Source: Gonatopus flavifemur
Lineage: Eukaryota > Arthropoda > Insecta > Hymenoptera > Dryinidae
Direction of reading: 5' to 3'
DNA length: 64,000 nt
Assembly (NCBI GenBank): GCA_018340375.1
Contig: JAFFJZ010000011.1
Span: forward strand, 1,178,001-1,242,000
Under the pieces are notes generated by a model that was not told where the DNA came from, did not search any database, and saw only the letters and a program-made list of their open reading frames with translations. Positions within the stretch are counted from its first letter, which is position 1. Every line of letters begins with the position of its first letter. Positions 12,674 to 23,635 of the stretch are shown piece by piece. The position numbers and the translations under genes were made by a program.

Positions 12674-12920
12674 CACTGGAAACACAGTTTGTTCCAGCCA
12701 AACAAAATTTTGGTCGTCATGAACGCGAAGAAACTTTTTGGTTGGCTGAAATAAAATTTATTTGGGGTGAACAAAATTTGGTTCACCATAATTAAGGCTT
12801 TCATACAGACAAATAAATTTTGTCTATCCTAAAGAAAATTTTATTTCAGCCAACCAAAAAGTTTCTTTGCGTTCATTTCAACCAAAATTTTTTTTCGCCG
12901 AAACAAACGTTTTCTCAGTG
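12674..12920. mobile_element. MITE, CACTG...GTTTGTTCC family, copy 2
   Basis: 247 bp, CACTGGAAACACAGTTTGTT to AACGTTTTCTCAGTG. It is close in sequence to 23319-23564 and 46166-46401, which lie in the opposite orientation. Flanks TG and TT differ by one base. Confidence 0.88.
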
Positions 12921-12965
12921 TTCAAGAAATTTCCAAGTTTTCTTCTCAAGTTCATTGCTTACCCT

Positions 12966-13466
12966 CCCAAGTAGAAATGCTCTAGTCATTGATGAGTTTT
13001 GTAACGCTTAACTAACCAAAAACTAGACCCTTGCAAGTGCTTCGTAGAGTTCTGGTGAGGTACTCGCAAGTGTATAGTTTTTAGTTAGCCAAGCATTACG
13101 AAAAGTCGTCCACGGAGAGAAAAAATTTGCTGACGCAGCAAATCGAGGTATTATATATAGAATAGCAAAATTTTTTGCTGACCTAGCTAAAAATTTGCTA
13201 TAACAGCAATCGTGTTAGCTACGACAGCAATTTTTTAGCTGTGGCAGCAAAAAATGTTTGCTCCGCCAGCAAATTTTCAGTATTAAATACAGAATAGCAA
13301 ACAGATTTTGCTGGGATAGCAAACATTTTTTGCTGCCACAGCTAAAAATTCGCTGTCGCAGCAAAAAATTTGCTGCTCTGGCAAAAGGACCCCAGAAAAA
13401 GTAGATTTCGCTGCCACAGCGAATTCCTTTTTCTCCGTGTCAATGATTAGAGCATTTCTACTGTGG
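12966..13466. mobile_element. MITE, CCCTAGTAGAAATGCTC family, copy 2, split
   Basis: Left end CCCAAGTAGAAATGCTC, right end GAGCATTTCTACTGTGG; flanks are CT and CT. The right arm is interrupted by the AGCAAA-rich MITE at 13111-13439. Removing that restores the arm order seen in the 12.0-kb copy. Confidence 0.9.
13111..13439. mobile_element. MITE, CACGGAGAG ends, AGCAAA-rich, copy 1
   Basis: CACGGAGAGAAAAAATTTGC to TTTTTCTCCGTG; flanks are TC and TC. The uninterrupted sequence of the host MITE reads through a single TC, which confirms the insertion. The interior is an array of TTTGCTGNNNCAGC words in both orientations. A close copy lies at 46434-46803. Confidence 0.93.
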
Positions 13467-14279
13467 CTTTTCTTCCCTCAATTTGGATTTGCCTGAACCT
13501 TAGGTTACACAATTAACATTATGAATTCACTATGCTCAGAGTTTCATGGCATTCGGATAATACGAATATAGGGAAGGAATGCTTTGAATATATCGCGAAC
13601 ACTGCAAATTGCTAAAGACATTTTCTCCATATTTCTCAACCGATTGGGATGAAAAACATACGGGACCACCATGAAACCACAATTAAAACCAGATATAAAT
13701 TTCATTGCAATCGGATGATAAGAAGCAGACATATGCTCGTCCGCAATAGTGACAAATTCGTCAAGTTCGTCATATTTTTCGTCAGCCATTTGGTTTTTAT
13801 GAACCAATCAGGCTGAAAGCGATATCGGACCATAATGAACTTCGCCCTCAACTGTGGTAAAAATTCCATAATGATCGGATAATCCAAATGAGAGATATAC
13901 GCGTTCGTATAAATGTTGACACACAGACATCAGACAGACAGACGGGCATCAGATAAGAAACCAAATTTTTTTCTGAGGTTTGTAGAATTGTTCGTTGTAA
14001 GAAATTTTGATTTTGGAGCCCAAACATTTGTCTGGTCCTAAAAACGATCACTGAACTTACTCTTCTTCGAAACAGCAAAAGTAGCATCTAGAAACCATAT
14101 CAAATTAAACGTGTATAAAATGAACCATGTGGTCTATCCAGGTTGTGAAGAATCCGAAGAGAGAATCAATGAAGCAAAGAGGAAAATAAAGGAAGATTTT
14201 CGGTAATCCAGAGGATATGGCGTAAACGAGGATTCCGCCTGCAGTTTTATGCGTCATTTGACACACGAAATGCACGCCG
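13467..14279. other. Unassigned DNA, short CAGA repeat
   Basis: A (CAGA)n-like run lies near 13920-13945. Open frames on the minus strand (13544-14087) overlap in several frames and show no known domain. The block could be a degraded dispersed repeat, but no second copy is in this window. Confidence 0.35.
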
Positions 14280-14700
14280 CGCCCATATAAAACGCATAAA
14301 ATCTCGAGTATATAAGTGGCCGAGTCGAACGCGAGCTTCCTTGTTCTGTATCTCTTAACACAACATCAAGTCTCTTTGCCACAGGTTTTTCATGTATATC
14401 GTATATGTGTATATCTACAAGAGGCAGGGTCCAATGCCAAGTTGAAGTTGCCTTTTGTTTGATTGCCAGTTAAATCGGTTGCCGGCGGCCCCCTAATGCG
14501 TCATTACTGTCGGGTTTTACGGCCACCTCGTATCATTTCACTTAGGTATATTGATATGGCTACGAGCTCTTTCTTCGTTCTTGACCCACCTCAACTTTCT
14601 TGTCCTTCCCTTTCCTTTCAACTCGTTCGTTTTGTTTTCATTTTTTTTCTCTTTGTCTTTTCTCTTCTTTCACACATTTTTGATTCTTTTATACAATAGT
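14280..14700. promoter_or_regulatory. Possible promoter-like, higher-GC block
   Basis: Less AT-rich than its surroundings and free of the transposon words seen elsewhere. A TATATAAG box lies at 14309-14316, followed by GC-richer sequence, but no clear initiator motif or downstream reading frame was found. This is inference from composition and one motif. Confidence 0.2.
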
Positions 14701-14884
14701 TCATCATAGAAGGAAAAAAAAGGAGAAACGTGTGTGCTTCGATGTTTGTAATTGTTTCTCTCATTCGATTGTATCCATCTATTAACTGTATAACTTAATT
14801 TTTTCTTTTTTTCACAAAAAATATTTTATAATCTAAAATACATGGACATCAAATCAATCTTGGAAATATTATAAAACTCACAGG

Positions 14885-15700
14885 CTTTGATGTGATGAAA
14901 TCATTGATGAATTTTCGTAAATCATCCAGAGTTTGGGAGTGGCTATCCTTCAAGGCACGCTGCATGGACCGGAAGGAATGGTAATCTAATGGGACCAAGT
15001 CCGGTGAATATGCTGCGTGGAGGAGAACTTCCTAGCCCAAGTTCAAAATGGTTTGCCGAGTCGCGCGAGCAACATGAGGTCAAGCGTTATCATGGATCAA
15101 CATAACTTCCCCGCTTCCTTGCCCAGTAAATGGCCTCTTCTCATCAAGAATGTCGTGCAATTTGTTTAATTGTTGACTATAGCGTTTTGCAGTAAATCTT
15201 TGATCTGTGTCCAAAAGTTCGTAATAGAATACATCCTTTATATCTTACCAGATGCAAAAGAGACTTCGTCAAGTGGACTTTTTGTTGGAGAGCGGATGTC
15301 GATGGTTGTCCGGGATCCACTTCTTGCGTTTGGAATCCGCAAAAAGAGTATACTCCTCATCTTCCGTCACAAGTTTCCACAATAAATTTGTGTTTGGGTG
15401 CTTGATGAACAGCGAAAGGCTCGTGTCCAGTCGTTGACCAAGGTTGTGCTCGATCAATTCGTGTAACGCTTATCTTCCCATCTTTTGTATTTTTCCCATC
15501 CCGTATGATCGTTTGGAGATGACTGCTCCTAACTGGGCTGCAAGCTGTTTTTGAGTTTGTATTGTGTTCTCGTAGAGTGGTTTTTGCAGTTGAGCATCTT
15601 CAAATTGCGGATCCTGTTCTGGATGTCTCCGAACACTGAGATCAGAATCACTTTTTGCCAATCTTCTGTACCAATAATTACACGGATCATAAGGGACATC
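14885..15700 (-). pseudogene. Mariner-type transposase, decayed
   Basis: Read on the minus strand, this is a mariner transposase, the enzyme that cuts and pastes a Tc1/mariner element at TA sites. Near 15470-15660 a helix-turn-helix part reads TQKQLAAQLGAVISK. The first catalytic Asp lies in TEDEEYTLFAD (about 15355-15395). The second is in IHDNA and the third in YSPDLVPLDYH; the spacing between them is 34 residues, the DD34D signature of mariner. The C-terminal part runs to FINDFITSK near 14885. It is dead: in-frame stops lie at 15080-15082 (just after HDNA) and 15032-15034, and at least one frameshift lies near 15220. The N-terminus fades above 15700, about where the first third of a normal transposase of roughly 340 residues should begin. 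No terminal inverted repeats were recognised, so the source element's limits are unknown. It does not obviously match the MITE ends in this window. Confidence 0.88.
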
Positions 15701-15829
15701 ATCACCCTTTTTACGCTGTGAAAAAAGTCTGTAAATTTACCGAAATTCCTCGAGCAGCAATTAACCTGATCAGTAGAAGAGTTCATAAGTGATACCAAAA
15801 TCTGACGGATCATTATTTTCTATCCTTTT

Positions 15830-16567
15830 GAATTAAAGAACCAAAAGTACCAGATTTTCTGTAAGTTAATGGTAGAATAATAACATTTTATAATAGAAAG
15901 TTTGGTACTTTTGAAGAGAACATTTAGTATATAACCTTAAAATGCAGGTATATCCTCAATATACTAGCGAGTCTAGTAATTTATAATAGATAATTTTTCT
16001 CAGCGTGGGAACGTATTTAAAAAATTGTACTGCAAAATTTTTTATCTTTAAAAGCTAAGTATACTACGTTATTCGATTATTAATTTGTCTCGATAAACGA
16101 TTCAAACTTCCTCAGCATGTATGAGGTTTTGAAGGATGCTATATAAAATCGTTGTAAATCGTTCTGGAAAATTTTTCAACGAATTCATTGAGGCACTCCA
16201 AAAACTTCCCAGTTCACCTGAGAACCCCAAAAATATTCTAGAAATGATGAAAAAATTTGTCACGAATTCATTGAAAAATTCAAAGTAATTAATCCAAATC
16301 GAAGATTCAATATAAATTCATAAAAACATCGAAAGATGTTACAAAACAGACATTCGAATGCTTCTGTATGCACATTTTTAGTCAACTGATCAAACTTGTA
16401 GCGAAGTGCAAAATATTTGACATTCATTTTGATATGTGCGGGTCCTTAAGATTGTGTCACAGGATTTCGAAATATTTCTCCAACAATGCTTTTGGAATTT
16501 CTCATGATCTGTTTGAAATTGTCCCAGAAAATTTTTTAAACTTTTTTAGTCTTATAGCAATGAGTTA
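15830..16567. other. Unassigned AT-rich DNA
   Basis: Only a short inverted repeat (ACCAAAAGTACC near 15840 and GGTACTTTTGAA near 15905) is visible. No gene seen. Confidence 0.4.
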
Positions 16568-16922
16568 CCCCGATGGGAAAACCCGATGATACTTGCACCT
16601 TGTCGGGATTTAATCGTGAAAGCGTCAATTATATTGAATTCTTATAGAACTTGTCCGATAATGAAACAAATCGATGAATTTTCCAATATTTGTTACGATA
16701 TGTACGATAATCATTCGATATGGAGCTAACATACAGGTCTATCGGAAAATCATCGGGTAGCTGTGTTGTTTTTATATCGGATAATGATTGTACGTTTGTG
16801 ACACATATCGGAAATCCATCAGTTTTTTTCATTATCGGAGAAGTCCGGTAAGAATCCAATATAAATGATGTTCTCACGATGAAATCCCGACAATATACAA
16901 CTATCGGGTATTCCCATCAGGG
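16568..16922. mobile_element. MITE, CCC(C/T)GATGGGAA ends
   Basis: About 50-bp terminal inverted repeats: CCCCGATGGGAAAACCCGAT at the left, and the complement of CCCTGATGGGAATACCCGAT at the right. Both arms carry TTGTCGGGATTT. Flanks TA and AT do not match. The interior is rich in ATCGG/CCGAT. Confidence 0.85.
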
Positions 16923-17177
16923 ATGTATCAAGGTTTTCAGGTGAGCTGGATTAAATAGTTGAATCGGAAAATATTCTAAGAGTCCTCTAAGAATTCTTAT
17001 TCTTCATTAAGGGGATCAATACAATTGGACACACCAAAAACACGCATTCAGAAAATTCCTTTTCCATTAAAAAATGTTTACTCGATTATAATGAAACTTT
17101 GTAGGTTCGTCGACATGATATAAAATTATATAGATCATTTTGTATGTAATTTTCAACCGCAAAATGGCAGCTATATA

Positions 17178-17286
17178 CCCTCACAGCACCATAGTCCCAG
17201 GAGAATTCTGAAAGAATTCATCAAGAACACAACCAGTTCAATAAGAATTCTTTATGAATTCTTCTGGAACTGTGATCCTGTGTGGG
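17178..17286. mobile_element. MITE, CCCNNACAGCAC family, copy 1
   Basis: 109 bp, CCCTCACAGCACC to CCTGTGTGGG; flanks are TA and TA. The interior is GAATTC-rich hairpin DNA. Relatives lie at 19556-19644, 25346-25421 and 53531-53626, with a half copy near 57520. Confidence 0.85.
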
Positions 17287-17334
17287 TAGGATGGCTACAA
17301 GTCGACCCTCGAAACAAACGGCGGGCAACCTGCA

Positions 17335-17553
17335 GGTCGGAGTTTTTATCTAAGAAATTCCAGCAAAATGAAGTTTTATAAAGAATAGTGATAATTCGTC
17401 GAAGAACCTGATCACAATGAAAAATGATATAAATTCGACGATTGGCGGAGGTTCTTCGACGAAATTTTCATTTTAATTAGGCTCATCGACAAATGTCAAC
17501 TATTCTTCATGAAACCTTTTTTTGCTGGAATGTCTCAGATAAAAACTCTGACC
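17335..17553. repeat. Fold-back element, GGTC(G/A)GAGTTTTTATCT ends
   Basis: Left arm GGTCGGAGTTTTTATCTAAG with TTCCAGCAAAA; right arm is the mirror, TTTGCTGGAA to AAAACTCTGACC. A second inverted pair (TTCGTCGAAGAACC and GGTTCTTCGACGAA) lies inside. No target duplication recognised. Confidence 0.75.
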
Positions 17554-18107
17554 TCTACACTGTTAGAAATTTCTGCAGTAATTTAATGCTTTTGCTGAAA
17601 GTTCCTTTCAAGTGCGTGCATAAATCCAGTACCAGACACGGTTTACATTGAATTGGATTGGTAAATCAGCTATTGAGATGTTATTTCTATCAGACAACTT
17701 TTCGATATCAACAAAAAAGCTTACCCGTTGCAACCATTTCTCTTGGTTTTTCAACCAATTTTTTTTCCAAATACTACAGTAACCAACGTACACTACAATG
17801 CTTTTTTCTCCATACATATATATGTATATATAGTATTACGTGTCAAACAAAGCACAGAGAAATGGATGCTTCCATCTAATTATGCAAATTTCGAAAAAAA
17901 AACGGAACAGGCATATAAATCCGCTGTCGATTATTCACCCAAATCATAAATTATCGATATCGGATTGAAACATAACTCTTGCTAAGTTTTAATATAATGA
18001 TGAGAGAAACATCATAATTCAAATGGATATTCTTGTGTGACTGTGGAATATCGACCAAACACGACAAAAGGGTGGTGATGGTAGCGATTATACTTGTGCT
18101 TAAAAAT

Positions 18108-18162
<55 letters not shown>

Positions 18163-18863
18163 AATGAATGGAGAAAGAAAAAGAGAGGGTGTGACGATTA
18201 ATGGGATCAATATGCAGTAAGTCTGAATAACGCTTCCAGAGTTAATGGAGCGATGTGAAAAATTCGAAAGACTCCTCTCATTTTCTCTATAAAGTTCAGG
18301 CTCTATGTGTATTCCACAAAAGTATCGTTTGGTCAAATTTCCTGTTATTATAGCGTAAATTGCAATCTCAAAAAAAAGCCACTAGCAGTCAAGCCTTGAG
18401 AGATCAAGAAGGAATTAAAATAAAAACATAAAACAAGAAGAAAGTTAGCTGATTTCGTGTCGGCGTGGTAAGATACGAGACGACCGGTTTCGCGATGAAC
18501 GTTCAGATAAAATTGGGCGAAATTCAATGTGATGTAGATGTACAAAATAAGGAACAGAGTATGATTGTAATTTTCTTCCATGATTTGGGATTATTAACGT
18601 ACGGGTATTCAAATATATAAATCGTTTATATAGATCTATACTCGGGTTTTGTATCAGGGTATATAAATTAGATATATTTTTCTCAAATTCACAGAGTATA
18701 CTGAATTCAATTCATCTATTGATCATGTCAGTTGAATAAACAAATCACTTCATTTTATTCAATATGAACAACGTTCCAATAGGAAATCAAAATTACTGAA
18801 GGCCACGCAAAACCCGAGGAGAAAATGTAATACTTTTACCAGCTAGTAACTGTCTAGTTACTA
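17554..18863. other. Unassigned AT-rich DNA with a GA microsatellite
   Basis: Contains the GA repeat at 18109-18160 and an isolated CACTGTTAGAAA MITE-type end near 17559. No gene or complete element seen. Confidence 0.45.
18109..18160. repeat. (GA)n microsatellite
   Basis: Almost pure GA dinucleotide repeat of about 50 bases. Confidence 0.97.
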
Positions 18864-19327
18864 CACGGAAAGATGGAGTTTATTAAGGCGATTCACCACA
18901 AGCCAAGTTACTAGATCTCTCCCCCCAGTTTTCTCAGTAATCAATGAGCAGAATCAATTTCAATGAGCAGGTGCATCTTAGGCTATTGAAAAAAATGCAG
19001 CTACTCATTATCTTTCATTTTATGTGTTCGTTTCTGAGAAAACTGGGGGGAGAAATTTGGAATCTAGTAACTTTTGCAGGGAGTCATGAATCCCCTTATT
19101 ATTTAGCAAAATGACTGGCGATTTAGAGAAAAAGAGGATCATTGAAAAATATTCTTAGTGAATTTACCATAAGTTGAGAGTTTCACTGTGAGAAATAATA
19201 ATAGATCAGGCTTTGATATTATCTCTACAGCTTTTCGGTAAACTCACTACGAATATTTTCTAGCGATCCTCTTCTTCCCTAAATAGACATTCATTTCCCT
19301 AAATGTTATAAACTCGGCCTTGCCGTG
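18864..19327. mobile_element. MITE, CACGGAAAG family, copy 1, with nested element
   Basis: CACGGAAAGATGG to GGCCTTGCCGTG; flanks are TA and TA. The shared interior (GAGGATCATTGAAAAATATTC, then its mirror) matches 26840-27139 and 38022-38298. It is longer than those because of the inserted element at 18885-19097. Confidence 0.9.
18885..19097. mobile_element. Fold-back element, AAGG(C/G)GATTCA ends, nested
   Basis: Left arm AAGGCGATTCACC, AAGTTACTAGAT, TCTCCCCCCAGTTTTCTCAG; the right arm is the mirror image, ending TGAATCCCCTT. It interrupts the CACGGAAAG MITE after its first 21 bases. Flanks suggest an ATT duplication, but the exact boundary is uncertain. Confidence 0.78.
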
Positions 19328-19555
19328 TATTCCTAGCTAGTGACTAGCCAGTGACTGATTAGTAGCTGGGGAAAGCTAGTAAAACCACACTAAGAAACAA
19401 TGTGTTTGGTAGAATTAGCAATGAAAGAATTTTTGACATTTTATTGTTGGATATACAATAATTTTTGTTTTCATAGCCACACAAAGTTGTCCTGTTAACA
19501 ATAAAATTGTCAAATCTGTAATGATAATCGATATTTTTATGATTATGTAAAAATA

Positions 19556-19644
19556 CCCAAGTAGCACGACAGTCCCAAAAGAATTCATGCCCAAAAGTGC
19601 AAAAGAAGTTTGTTCTTTATGAATTGACTGTGGTGCTGTGAAGG
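19556..19644. mobile_element. MITE, CCCNNACAGCAC family, copy 2
   Basis: 89 bp. CCCAAGTAGCACGACAGTCC at the left, CTGTGGTGCTGTGAAGG at the right; flanks are TA and TA. Confidence 0.8.
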
Positions 19645-20190
19645 TAAGACCGTCAACATTGCTCAATTGACAATTTTATTATAAATAAGATAACTATGTG
19701 TTGCTATAAGAACGAAAATTATTGTAAAATTTCAGTGATCGGGAGACAAGTAGGATTTTTCAAAATATTGAAGTGCATTCTGCAAAACTTGTAGAAAATA
19801 TCTATCTCAACTGTTAGAAAATTCCCTTATTATTACAGGCTGCGCAGTAAGTGTCTGGAAAATTTTCACTTGTCCTTTTATTACTGGAATTTCACTGTGA
19901 TTTTTACAACAAAATTCTTTCAGCGTACGGATTGGCGATATTCTCAGTGTCGATAATTGTATATGAGAAATCTATTATCTTATACAGGGTGTCCCATAGG
20001 ATTGTGTGAAAACCAATGGATTGGTATTTTGCAGTAAGTGCAGGAATCAGATCAATGAAGTTTGTGTTGATTAGAAGAGAGTTGTCATTTTTATTTTATG
20101 CCCATTGATTACAAAGAACAATTATGTTTATATAGAATGAAGTCTATATTAAAACAAATGCAAAAAAAACCTCGAGACCAGTAGTACATA
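19645..20190. other. Unassigned AT-rich DNA
   Basis: No gene. One isolated right-type MITE end (ATTCTCAGTG) lies near 19942-19951. Confidence 0.4.
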
Positions 20191-20247
20191 CAATGCGAAC
20201 TGAAGTGTGTTAAAATTGACTACGAGAACACACTCCAGTTTGCAGTG
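20191..20247. mobile_element. Micro-MITE hairpin, CA(C)TGC(A/G)AACTG ends (57 bp)
   Basis: The whole 57 bp is one hairpin: CAATGCGAACTGAAGTGTGT mirrors ACACACTCCAGTTTGCAGTG. Flanks are TA and TA. A 67-bp relative lies inverted at 52227-52293 and a half copy ends at 42650. Confidence 0.85.
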
Positions 20248-20846
20248 TATTCTCAAAACGTGAACCATTTGAATTACCAAGAAATTATGTTCGCTTTATA
20301 AAACTATCAAAATTGTGTTCTATTGTGCCATTTGACATGATATGGACGGTCTTGGTTATTTCTTTATCTAAATTATCTACAGTTTTTGGATTATTTGCAT
20401 AACGATGATCTTTCATGTAATCCCACGAAGAAAATCACAAAGATTGAGATGAGGTGATTAAAAAGGGCATTCTATCCTTATTCTTCCAATAAACAATTGA
20501 ATCTATGAAACAATATCCAGCATCTTTTCACTTGGGAAACGAGTATGTAACGTAATACTCTGTGTCATTAATTTCAAATATGCAAGAGATATATGCAACA
20601 TGAAAGATCTATGTCATAAAAAGTATGTCGTAAACTTTGAAAGATTTTTATGGAAAACTTCTCATAAATGTTCGGGAGTAACTTTTTGAATTCGAAGAAT
20701 GTGATCTCAATTCAATGAAAACTTTTTCCATTCAAATGACTTATTTTTTCCATCGGAAACAAAATTTATCAAAATGAGGGCAAAGAAATTCTCTTCAAAT
20801 GTAAGAAGTTGGGTTCTCAGTGTACTACAATCGAAGAATGGGATTC
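20248..20846. other. Unassigned AT-rich DNA
   Basis: No gene. An isolated GGTTCTCAGTG end followed by TA lies near 20813-20825. Confidence 0.4.
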
Positions 20847-21173
20847 TCCGGGTAGGAATGATTCGTGGCATCCCCCAGTTCTTTTCAGGGCCTGCCCGTA
20901 TGGAAATACTTGACTGAAAATCTTCTGGAAATCTCTGATTTTCCTCTGCGAAAGTCTGAGGAAGTCCGATAAAGTGTGAGAAATTCTGAGATTTCGATCA
21001 AAAATCTAATATTTTTGGGACATCGTTTTCACAGTTCTTTCAGAGTTTATCGGAGATTTTTCATTGAAATAGGCTTTTTAGAGATTTCACAGAGATTTTC
21101 AGAAATTTTTGAGCGAAATATTTCCATACGGGTGGTCAGGGCCTGAATAAAATTGGAATCATTTCTACCCGGG
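20847..21173. mobile_element. MITE, CCGGGTAGAAATGATTC ends, split
   Basis: TCCGGGTAGGAATGATTC to GAATCATTTCTACCCGGG; flanks are TC and TC. The interior is GGCATNCCCTAGTT and CAGGGCCTGA. Degraded relatives lie near 37215-37300 and 54295-54360. It is interrupted by the MITE at 20895-21132. Confidence 0.8.
20895..21132. mobile_element. MITE, CCCGTATGGAAATA ends, nested
   Basis: CCCGTATGGAAATAC at the left, TATTTCCATACGGG at the right; flanks are TG and TG. The interior is rich in TCTGAGA/TTTTCAGA words, similar in style to the CCCTGG family. Confidence 0.87.
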
Positions 21174-21974
21174 TCACCACTGAACCGAGTAAAAACTCTT
21201 TAGAATCTTTATAATGTAAATTGATGCGATACTCCAAAGTAGATATCGGATTATGAAATGAATTCACATGCGGTATATATATTTCTAAAATATTTAAATA
21301 AATAACCAAAATATAACTGAGATTTGCTATCAAGTTGCGAACAATTCATGAACATGCTGAATTAGAACAGTTTTGTAAAATTCCGACCCACGATATACAT
21401 ACAAGATCAACAATTGTAATTTCCTTCTCTCTTTTTTCATTATTGACGCAAAAATAATTTGGTTGACAAATACGTATCTCATAAAAGTGTCTTCGATAAT
21501 GGTCGATGTTGTACAATGTGGAAATACTTCGATAAATCAAAATAAATTTTCATGATCCGTAAAAATACCGTCATAAAAATCAACGATTCATTCCGGCGAT
21601 TTCACAACTGTGATAGAGAAAAGAACCAACAGAAATAAATACCTCCTGAGCGAAATAAGATTCACGTATATCTTTCTGATTATATTTTAATAGTTTTACA
21701 GTTCATAATCGTTGAGATAAGTATAGCCAATATCAAGTTTAGTAATGTGATCATGTAGAAAGATGTATCTGCATAAAAACATATGTTTGTCTCTTTTGAT
21801 TTCATTTTATATGCAAGATAGCGATAGATCTTTTCTAAGTTTGATTTTTTTCCCGTGTAAATTATTGAATAAAAGGCACGTACAAAAAATAAAGGGTCAA
21901 AAGTTATCTCGAGTTTGGTAAAGCATTCTGAATATCAATTAAACTGTCTTGCATTGAAACACTTTTTCCTAAAT
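21174..21974. other. Unassigned AT-rich DNA
   Basis: No gene recognised. An isolated TTTTTTTCCCGTG end followed by TA lies near 21845-21858. Confidence 0.4.
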
Positions 21975-22960
21975 ATTGTGGGGCAAAAAGCGTAAATTTG
22001 TAGCGCCATTATCGATTATAGATGATACGACGGCGATTCCCACTGATCGAGACGCCGCCCACAAAATTCATTCTCATAGGAGAAAGGAAATAAGGGAAAG
22101 AAAAGGCAAAGAAAGGGTTTCCTTGGATCGGTTCACCGTGATTTCTACGTCCAAAGGGTTTTATTTCCATTTCTACGCGAGATATACGTAGCAACGGTGT
22201 GCGGCACGTGTCAAAGGGTACAAAGAAGAAAAACAAGAGCAGAATGCAAAAAAAGTCCAAGAAACAAAAGCGCCTCAGAATTCTGCGCAGGCGTTAATAA
22301 CAGAGAGATAGCCTCTTTCAATTTAGCCAAAGAGGAAAAGAGAGATGCTGCGCAGTCAAGATGGCCGACTGTATTCCCCTTCCCCACGATATTACACATA
22401 TCTAGCAGCTCCACCGGTGGTAGGCGCTGCTCTCGCATCGAATGGCTAAAATCTGATGGACGCTACTGTACGGATGGAACTTCACACGCAATCTTTCTCT
22501 CCTCACTTACCCGATATTTTTAAACCTCTTTCATTCTTTGTCGTCATCGTTGCTCGAGCGCTTCTCTTTCTTTCTCAATTTTTGGAGTTATCTTTTCGAG
22601 TCGTCTTCATCGTCACTTGAGATATTTTTATTGCTGTATTGTTTGTTTTTTTGAGATGCAACCACAGCATCAGCAGCCACGAGAAACACGTACATCGTAC
22701 ATATCGGAGAGGCAACGTTAACTGGTCGAACGAGCATGATTCAAAGGGCAAAGACGATGGGAAGGGCGAGATACTAATACTATTACTACTAGCACCAAAC
22801 GCTGTTACTTCGACTACCACTAATACTAGAAAAAAGATCAACCTTGCCGTCAGGGGAGATATTCTTGCTGTCGGGATTTCGACATCTTTGTCCTTTTCTC
22901 GTTTCCTGTTGTCCCAACAGCAGCTTCAATCTCCCAACGTGGTTATCGACACTTAGAAAA
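21975..22960. promoter_or_regulatory. Higher-GC block, possible promoter or untranslated exon
   Basis: This kilobase is clearly less AT-rich and free of MITE sequence. It contains a YY1/Pho-like site (CAAGATGGCCGA, 22357-22368) next to GCGCAG words, and CACGTG at 22204-22209. Open frames on both strands (up to 108 codons) have no recognisable domain. I infer a promoter or 5' untranslated exon of a gene lying outside the window; no transcription evidence is available. Confidence 0.3.
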
Positions 22961-23318
22961 ATGCCTCTTCGACAAATAGTATAGTTCACTAACCTATGTA
23001 ACAATAAACCTTCTGAATATGTTTTCAGTACAATGAGGTATATGATTCATGGATCATGTAATGTAAAATGTTACAAAAATGTAACGTCATAGTGTTTTTG
23101 TAGTTCACTGTTGCGATTAGTAATTCCCCAAGTAGGAAGCAGTTCTTAGAGATATCTAAAAGAATACTGAATTCAGAGATCTTCCAGAATGTTTTGGAAG
23201 ATATTTTCATTCAAGACAATTCCAAGATGACCACGCAAGAGACTCCACAGATATCTTTGAGGAGTTTTTGAAACATGTCTTCTTGAAAGATTTCATTCAG
23301 ATATGTTCAAAAAGATGG
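22961..23318. other. Unassigned repeat-like DNA
   Basis: Rich in AGATATCTT/TCTTGAA words resembling 10680-10900, but no clean ends were found. Confidence 0.4.
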
Positions 23319-23564
23319 CACTGAGAAAACGTTTGTTTCGGCGAAACAAAATTTTCGTTGAAATGAACGCAAAGAAACTTTTTGGTTGACTGAAATAAAA
23401 TTTATTTAGGATACCAAAATTTATTTGTCTGTATGAAAGCCTTAATTATTGTGAACCAAATTTTTGTTCCCCCCAAATAAATTTTATTTCAGTCAACGAA
23501 AAAATTTCTTTGCGTTCATTTCAACCAAAATTTTGTTTCGCTGGAACAAACTGTATTTTCAGTG
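23319..23564. mobile_element. MITE, CACTG...GTTTGTTCC family, copy 3 (inverted)
   Basis: 246 bp, CACTGAGAAAACGTTTGTTTC to CTGTATTTTCAGTG. Flanks are GG and GG, a clear non-TA dinucleotide duplication. Confidence 0.92.
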
Positions 23565-23635
23565 GGGTTGTCAGCAATTTTGAGGTCAGGAGCACATCAT
23601 CATACTAGTATCAACAAATTGCAAATGAGATTGAT

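Noticed and set aside
13920..13945. CAGACAGACAGACGG block as a named insect repeat
   Set aside because: The wording looks familiar, but I cannot place it in a family and see no second copy in the window.
14309..14316. TATATAAG as a proven core promoter
   Set aside because: No initiator or downstream gene; kept only as a low-confidence block because TA-rich words are common here.
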